Below are positions 7,139 to 11,544 of a stretch of 11,544 nucleotides of DNA, piece by piece. The notes under the pieces were generated by a model that saw only the letters and a program-made list of their open reading frames with translations, had not been told where the DNA came from and made no database searches. Positions within the stretch are counted from its first letter, which is position 1. The number at the start of each line of letters is the position of its first letter. A program made the position numbers and the translations under genes. The stretch is from an uncultured Bacteroidota bacterium (lineage in GTDB: Bacteria; Bacteroidota; Bacteroidia; Bacteroidales; SZUA-534), in contig CALBPW010000049.1 in assembly GCA_937899145.1 (NCBI GenBank), positions 1 through 11,544 on the forward strand, in the 5' to 3' direction.

Positions 7139-9460
7139 TGCCTTTTTTGCGCGTTTTTTAGTTGGTTTATCGACACTTTTTTTAATGATTTCTTCGCAAT
7201 CGGCTTGCGTAAGTGATTTAGCATCAGTACCTTTCGCAATACGATAATTTTTTCCGTCGTAGGCGATGTATGGTCCGTAAAAGCCATTCAACACTTGCAT
7301 TTGCCCGCCGGCGGTTTCAAAAATATTGATGACTTTGTTTTTGTCAGCTTCGCGTTTTTCGTTTATAAGTTCGATGGCGCGCTCAAGAGTGATGGTGTAT
7401 GGGTCGTCAACATTACGCTTGAGCGAGTAAAATGAGTTGTTGTGGCGTACATACGGACCAAATCTGCCTATTGCTACAACTACTTTTTTATCCTCAAAAT
7501 CACCCAGTTCGCGAGGTAATTTAAACAAATCCAAAACTTCGTCGAGTGTGATTGTTTCAAGATGTTGGTCGCGATGCAGAGCTGCAAAGCGAGGTTTTTC
7601 ATCACCTTCGGTGTCGCCAATTTGTGCCATCGGTCCGTACCGACCGATTTTTACAATTATTGGTTTTCCCGATTCGGGGTCGCTACCGACTAAGCGTTCT
7701 CCGTTTTTGCGACCTGTTACTTCAAGCGCATGATTTATTGTGTCGTGAAAAGGATGATAAAATTCGTCTATCATATTCTGCCACACTACATTACCTTCAG
7801 CAATGTCGTCAAATTCTTTTTCAACTTGAGCTGTAAAATTATAATCTAAAATTGATGGGAAATTTTCTACCAAATAGTCATTTACAATCATACCTATATC
7901 GGTTGGAAATAATTTTCCTTTCTCAACTCCGTAATTTTCAGATTTTTGTTCTGTTTTTATTTTATCAGATTTAAGTGTAATGAGTTGATAGTTGCGAGCA
8001 TTGCCGGCACGGTCTTCTTTAACAACATATTCACGATTTTGAATTGTGGAGATAGTTGGAGCATAAGTAGATGGCCGTCCGATGCCTAATTCCTCCAACT
8101 TGCGCACAAGGGTTGCCTCTGTGTATCGTGGTTGATGTTGCGAGAAGCGTTGAGTTGCTGTTATTGTATTATAATTAAGTTGTTGACCTACAGATAGTTT
8201 AGGTAATATTGCCTTATCAGAATTTTCATCATCGTCGTCTGTCGATTCAATATAAACTTTTAGGAAACCATCAAATTTAATTACCTCACCTTGTGCGACA
8301 AACTGATATTTAGAGTCAGAAACATTCAGGTTGATGGTGGTTTTTTCCATTTCGGCATCGGCCATAAGCGATGCGATGGTGCGCTTCCAAATAAGTTCGT
8401 ATAGTTTTTTCTCGTTGGCGTTACCTGTTATTGTCGGTTTGTCGAGGTACGAAGGGCGGATTGCCTCATGAGCCTCTTGCGCACCTTTGGTTTGCGTTTT
8501 GTAGTGACGCACTTTCAGATATTGCTCACCAAATTGTTCCTTAATTTCTTTTGATGCGGCACTAACTGCTGCGTCCGAAAGGTTGACAGAGTCAGTACGC
8601 ATGTAAGTTATTTTACCAGCTTCGTAAAGTCGTTGAGCCAAAGCCATCGTTTGTGAAACTGAAAAACCGAACTTGCGACTTGCTTCTTGTTGCAATGTTG
8701 AAGTAGTAAATGGTGGCGGCGGAGTGCGTTTGGTTGGGCGTTGCGATATATCAGCAACAGTATATGCGGCTGATTTACAAAGTTCAAGGAAAGATTTCGC
8801 ATCTTTCTCAGCAGTAAATTTATGATTAAGTTCGGCTTTTAATTCGGTTGCTAATTTAGGATTAGCATTGAAAACCCCTTGTATTTTGAACGATGATTCT
8901 GGTTTGAAATCAAGTATTTCGCGCTCTCGTTCCACTATCAGCCTGACAGCTACCGATTGTACACGACCTGCCGAAAGTGATGGTTTGACTTTTTTCCAAA
9001 GTACCGGCGACAACTCAAAACCAACAAGGCGGTCAAGTACGCGACGGGCTTGTTGTGCATTAACCAAGTTAATATCAATATTGCGTGGATTTTCGATGGC
9101 ATGTAAAATTGCCGTTTTGGTAATCTCATGAAAAACGATGCGGCGAGTTTCTTTGTTTTTTAATCCAAGCACTTCGTACAAGTGCCAAGCAATTGCCTCT
9201 CCTTCGCGGTCTTCATCGGATGCAAGCCATACAATTTCAGCATCTTTTGCTGCCTTTTTCAGGTCAGTTACCAGTTTTTTCTTATCGGCCGATATTTCAT
9301 ATTCAGGTTCGTACCGGTGTTCAATATCGATGCCAAAGCCTTTTTTTGCCAAATCGCGAATGTGCCCATAACTTGATGTTACTTTATAGTCAGCCCCAAG
9401 AAACTTTTCGATGGTTTTTGCCTTGGCAGGAGACTCCACTATTACAAGGTTTTTTTGCAT
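7136..9460 (-). CDS. topA: DNA topoisomerase I (type IA)
   Basis: 774 aa from the ATG at 9460, chosen because the conserved N-terminus (MQKNLVIVESPAKAKTIEKF) begins there; a TTG 33 bases upstream in frame would only add a non-conserved leader. It relaxes negatively supercoiled DNA by cutting one strand through a 5'-phosphotyrosine. A Toprim domain occupies about residues 1-130 with the acidic motif SDEDREGEAIAWH (81-93). The type IA core follows, with NAQQARRVLDRLVGFELSPV, LSAGRVQSVAVRLIVERE and the active-site motif GKITYMRTDS, catalytic Tyr286. The C-terminus has no Cys4 zinc ribbons: only two cysteines are present in the whole protein. Instead it has repeated units around IGRYGP, IGRFGPYV and GFYGPYIAYDGKNYR, the Toprim-associated C-terminal repeat type. 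It ends in a basic Lys/Arg tail (KPTKKRAKKA). It is co-translated with the downstream arginase-fold gene. Confidence 0.97.
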   Translation of the reverse strand: MQKNLVIVESPAKAKTIEKFLGADYKVTSSYGHIRDLAKKGFGIDIEHRYEPEYEISADKKKLVTDLKKAAKDAEIVWLASDEDREGEAIAWHLYEVLGLKNKETRRIVFHEITKTAILHAIENPRNIDINLVNAQQARRVLDRLVGFELSPVLWKKVKPSLSAGRVQSVAVRLIVEREREILDFKPESSFKIQGVFNANPKLATELKAELNHKFTAEKDAKSFLELCKSAAYTVADISQRPTKRTPPPPFTTSTLQQEASRKFGFSVSQTMALAQRLYEAGKITYMRTDSVNLSDAAVSAASKEIKEQFGEQYLKVRHYKTQTKGAQEAHEAIRPSYLDKPTITGNANEKKLYELIWKRTIASLMADAEMEKTTINLNVSDSKYQFVAQGEVIKFDGFLKVYIESTDDDDENSDKAILPKLSVGQQLNYNTITATQRFSQHQPRYTEATLVRKLEELGIGRPSTYAPTISTIQNREYVVKEDRAGNARNYQLITLKSDKIKTEQKSENYGVEKGKLFPTDIGMIVNDYLVENFPSILDYNFTAQVEKEFDDIAEGNVVWQNMIDEFYHPFHDTINHALEVTGRKNGERLVGSDPESGKPIIVKIGRYGPMAQIGDTEGDEKPRFAALHRDQHLETITLDEVLDLFKLPRELGDFEDKKVVVAIGRFGPYVRHNNSFYSLKRNVDDPYTITLERAIELINEKREADKNKVINIFETAGGQMQVLNGFYGPYIAYDGKNYRIAKGTDAKSLTQADCEEIIKKSVDKPTKKRAKKA

Positions 9461-9490
9461 TAGAGTATTTCTTTTGATTAAAAATCGGCG

Positions 9491-9522
9491 CAAAGAAAAA
9501 CAAATTTTCCAAATTTTGTCAA
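9491..9522 (-). promoter_or_regulatory. Possible Bacteroidota-type promoter of topA
   Basis: The Bacteroidota sigma factor prefers TTTG or TTG near -33 and TAnnTTTG near -7. On the minus strand a TTG (9522-9520) is followed after 21 bases by TTTCTTTG (9498-9491), which matches the -7 element except for its A. This would give a leader of roughly 25-30 bases before the topA ATG. The match is imperfect in an AT-rich region, so it is only a candidate; the 199-base gap is a sensible place for a topA promoter. Confidence 0.25.
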
Positions 9523-9659
9523 CAATATAAATTTCAACAAGTAAAGTTATAGATTAAAAGTGGTTTTTATGAATAGTAAAATAATTGTTGTTTCAATTTA
9601 AATAGGCTATAAATCCGAATAATTAACTATAAGATGCCTGCCTGAGCATCACAGAAAAC

Positions 9660-10448
9660 TTAGTTTTTTTCTTTTTTGTATTCAGATAAATATGCTTTTA
9701 TTGAACCTACTGCTATTTTGGCTTGAACAAGTATTGGTTTACTTTCGTCATCATCGGTTATCCACGCTACTAAATCCTCGCCTCCGCTAAATATTGTACC
9801 ATTCACCATCATTACAGCAAATTTTCGGCATTCAAATTTCTCGTTTTGTCGGTTTTCTATTGTTTCTTTTCCTAAATATCTGAAATGCAGATTATAAAGT
9901 TTGTTGCTGACCACAACTGGCACTGGCACTTTATCGTCAACTTTTAATTTTGAAAAATTTACTGAACGACAGACATATATAGCTGATAATAAATCTGTTA
10001 TCTGATAGTTGATTTTTATTGTGTCGGTGCTGAACGGACGTTTTGCGTTTTCTGTATGTGTAATGGCTATGCTATCAGTGTAGTTAAATGTTGCTTCTTC
10101 TTTATCCCAATAGCTTCCTTCGTGTGTGTTGCAGCGAAACCAATAAGGCCGGTATTCGTTGGGTTCTGATATTGCCTCGTATGTATCACGAACTTTAAAA
10201 AACCAATCGTATCCCGGATTTGTCGCTCCTGTGCTGTAAAAATGAAATGAGGGTGTGTTATTCCATATTGTGTCCTTAATTTCAAACTTTGCCCAACCGG
10301 CATTCAACCAAATAAATCCCCAGTTGTAATAAATATCAAGTTTGATTAATTCGCCCGATCTGAATTTTCCATAATTATATTCGATTTGTGCTGTCGAAAT
10401 TTTTACTGAACAACACAATATAAGTATTATAAATGATGCTTTTTTCAT
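9660..10448 (-). CDS. Exported DUF3108 family protein
   Basis: 262 aa from the ATG at 10448. That start overlaps the upstream stop as ATGA and begins directly with a signal peptide (MKKASFIILILCCSVKISTA, cut before Gln21); an ATG at 10460 or a TTG at 10478 would add residues ahead of the signal. The mature protein matches the DUF3108 family pattern: a YGKFRSGELIKLDIYYNWGF start, LNAGWAKFEI, FHFYSTGATNPGYDWFFKVRD, TDLLSAIYVCRSVNF in the middle, and a SGGEDLVAWITDDDESKPI segment followed by a final beta strand (VGSIKAYL). It is predicted to be a beta-rich periplasmic or outer-membrane-associated protein. No biochemical role is established that I know of. Gene coupling suggests it works with, or is produced alongside, the Ig-like protein upstream. 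Confidence 0.85.
   Translation of the reverse strand: MKKASFIILILCCSVKISTAQIEYNYGKFRSGELIKLDIYYNWGFIWLNAGWAKFEIKDTIWNNTPSFHFYSTGATNPGYDWFFKVRDTYEAISEPNEYRPYWFRCNTHEGSYWDKEEATFNYTDSIAITHTENAKRPFSTDTIKINYQITDLLSAIYVCRSVNFSKLKVDDKVPVPVVVSNKLYNLHFRYLGKETIENRQNEKFECRKFAVMMVNGTIFSGGEDLVAWITDDDESKPILVQAKIAVGSIKAYLSEYKKEKN
10445..10448 (-). promoter_or_regulatory. ATGA start/stop overlap, Ig-like gene to DUF3108 gene
   Basis: The TGA stop of the Ig-like gene (10447-10445) overlaps the ATG of the DUF3108 gene (10448-10446). This four-base overlap is a classic sign of translational coupling and decides the DUF3108 start over the in-frame upstream candidates. Confidence 0.75.
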
Positions 10449-11544
10449 TCTACAATCCATGTGTACTCCATATCCCAACCTGCTTTTCCTTCAATTGTTT
10501 CTCCATAATAAAACACTTTTTCTGGTTGGCGGTGTTCGCTGTATTTTCCTGTGTCCCACACACCATTTCCATTTTCATCGTAAAATAATTTGAATATATA
10601 TGTGCTTGCGTTAAGATATTCAATTGTCAATGTTGTGTCAGCAGAAATACTAAACTCTTTAAGCACCTTTTCTTTCGAATCTAAAAGTTGAACAATACTG
10701 CGGTTTTCAACACCTTTTATATTCATTATTACGCTACAATAATTATCAAGTGTTTTTGTGCTGAAAGTTGTTTTTAATGAATCGTTTATATTGCCATAAA
10801 TGTCTGTAAATGAACCTTCTGGCACTATCAGTCTATAATTTGCCGCTTCTTCGGTTTCAAAATTTATACGGAAAATCCGTTCTGAAATTGAGTCTTTTTC
10901 AACTTCAAATTTGACATTTGTTTCATTTTCATCTTCTATCTTTGAAAGTTTTATGCTATTGATATTCAGATTTTTAATTGGGTAACGGGCGGTTAAAACG
11001 ATTGGTTGCTTTAAGTCGTGTTTTTGTTTTATATTGTGCGTAACTTTTAATTCCGATTCTTTTTTAACTTCTTCTTCCGGTTGATTATCAGTGTTTTCAT
11101 CTCCAATTATTTTCGATAAAAGTTTTCCTCCTTTTCCTTTTTTCTCTTTTTCTTTTTCAGCCTTTGCTGCTCGCGCAAAATCGTAAATAAAATTTAAAGT
11201 ATCTGTTTTAACATAATTTACTGTATCAAACATTGTGTAACTAACCGACATTTTTATTGTGTCTTTTTTGAAAAGAACTGTATCTGTAATCCAAAATACC
11301 ACAGAATCTGTTTGTTGAGAGCCTTCAACAAGAAACCAATTATCGTTATAAGTTGAATCCATCAAAAGTTGAATTTTGAATGCTGTGTCAAGTTCTGTAT
11401 TAAATGCTATTGCGCATTGGCGGTCGGTTTTTCGATAAATATCATGTAAATATTGAATTTTATGTTCTTCTGTAAACATATTTAACTTAATATCATCATA
11501 TCTTGATGTGATATTTTTAATTGGTATTTTAATATCTTTTGAGA
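10445..11544 (-). CDS. Ig-like domain envelope protein, Bacteroidota family (5' end off window)
   Basis: The frame stays open past the Met at 11479 to the window edge, so 365 codons are visible and the N-terminus is missing; the Met at 11479 is probably internal, since the preceding residues (IKNITSRYDDIKLN) look like protein sequence of this family. In full-length relatives the missing part usually holds the signal sequence and an SbsA-like Ig domain. The visible part is beta-rich: repeated ITDTVLFKKDTIKMSVSY-type strands, a charged Lys/Glu linker (about 11045-11173) and a C-terminal domain containing LFYDENGNGVWDTG, EHRQPEKVFYYGETIEGKAGWD and a final EYTWIVE. The last domain is the family signature I recognise. 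It is probably an envelope protein facing the periplasm or cell surface, function unknown. It is coupled by ATGA to the DUF3108 gene and looks more AT-rich than the T9SS genes. Confidence 0.75.
   Translation of the reverse strand, partial: SKDIKIPIKNITSRYDDIKLNMFTEEHKIQYLHDIYRKTDRQCAIAFNTELDTAFKIQLLMDSTYNDNWFLVEGSQQTDSVVFWITDTVLFKKDTIKMSVSYTMFDTVNYVKTDTLNFIYDFARAAKAEKEKEKKGKGGKLLSKIIGDENTDNQPEEEVKKESELKVTHNIKQKHDLKQPIVLTARYPIKNLNINSIKLSKIEDENETNVKFEVEKDSISERIFRINFETEEAANYRLIVPEGSFTDIYGNINDSLKTTFSTKTLDNYCSVIMNIKGVENRSIVQLLDSKEKVLKEFSISADTTLTIEYLNASTYIFKLFYDENGNGVWDTGKYSEHRQPEKVFYYGETIEGKAGWDMEYTWIVE

Noticed and set aside
9461..9493. Upstream TTG start for topA adding 11 residues
   Set aside because: The conserved topoisomerase I N-terminus begins at the ATG at 9460; the extra residues resemble untranslated leader.
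9633..9650. Inverted repeat GATGC-8-GCATC just after the DUF3108 stop, as a terminator
   Set aside because: Only five base pairs with an 8-base loop, and no T-run follows on the minus strand (TTATAG). Too weak to call.

Overview
The window looks like a chromosomal segment of a Bacteroidota genome, most likely class Bacteroidia. It is AT-rich, most genes lack a Shine-Dalgarno sequence, three secretory proteins have Bacteroidota-style signal peptides ending just before a Gln, and it carries the type IX secretion system (T9SS) core genes in the order porP-porK-porL-porM-porN. I recall that order from Porphyromonas gingivalis; Flavobacterium gldKLMN loci usually lack an adjacent porP. All recognisable genes lie on the minus strand, so transcription runs from high to low coordinates. 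No gene-free stretch exceeds 300 bases, and I found no RNA gene, mobile element or CRISPR array.

In transcriptional order there are three blocks. (1) 11544-9660: a 5'-truncated Ig-like/Bacteroidota envelope protein whose stop overlaps the start (ATGA) of an exported DUF3108 protein. (2) After a 199-bp gap, 9460-5985: topA (DNA topoisomerase I, without zinc fingers) whose stop overlaps (TAATG) the start of an arginase/formimidoylglutamase-fold protein. That protein has lost two of the six canonical metal-ligand residues, so it is probably not an ordinary ureohydrolase. (3) After a 107-bp gap, 5877-1: the T9SS set. PorP is a PorP/SprF outer-membrane protein; PorK is a lipoprotein with a formylglycine-generating-enzyme fold but without that enzyme's catalytic cysteine pair; PorL and PorM are the inner-membrane proton-driven motor; PorN is periplasmic and runs off the left edge.

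The T9SS proteins work together. PorL and PorM turn the proton gradient into motion, PorM spans the periplasm and contacts the PorK-PorN ring under the outer membrane, and PorP connects to the outer-membrane side. The charged residues I recall as important for the motor (PorM Arg9 and Tyr17, PorL Lys35 and Glu53) are present, so the motor looks intact.

The T9SS is well described and I do not see a wholly new system here. The points most worth a second look are the degenerate arginase-fold protein coupled to topA and next to the T9SS genes, the long Gly-rich linker and helical tail of PorL, a mini-ORF bridging porK and porL, and Gln at +1 in all three signal peptidase I substrates.
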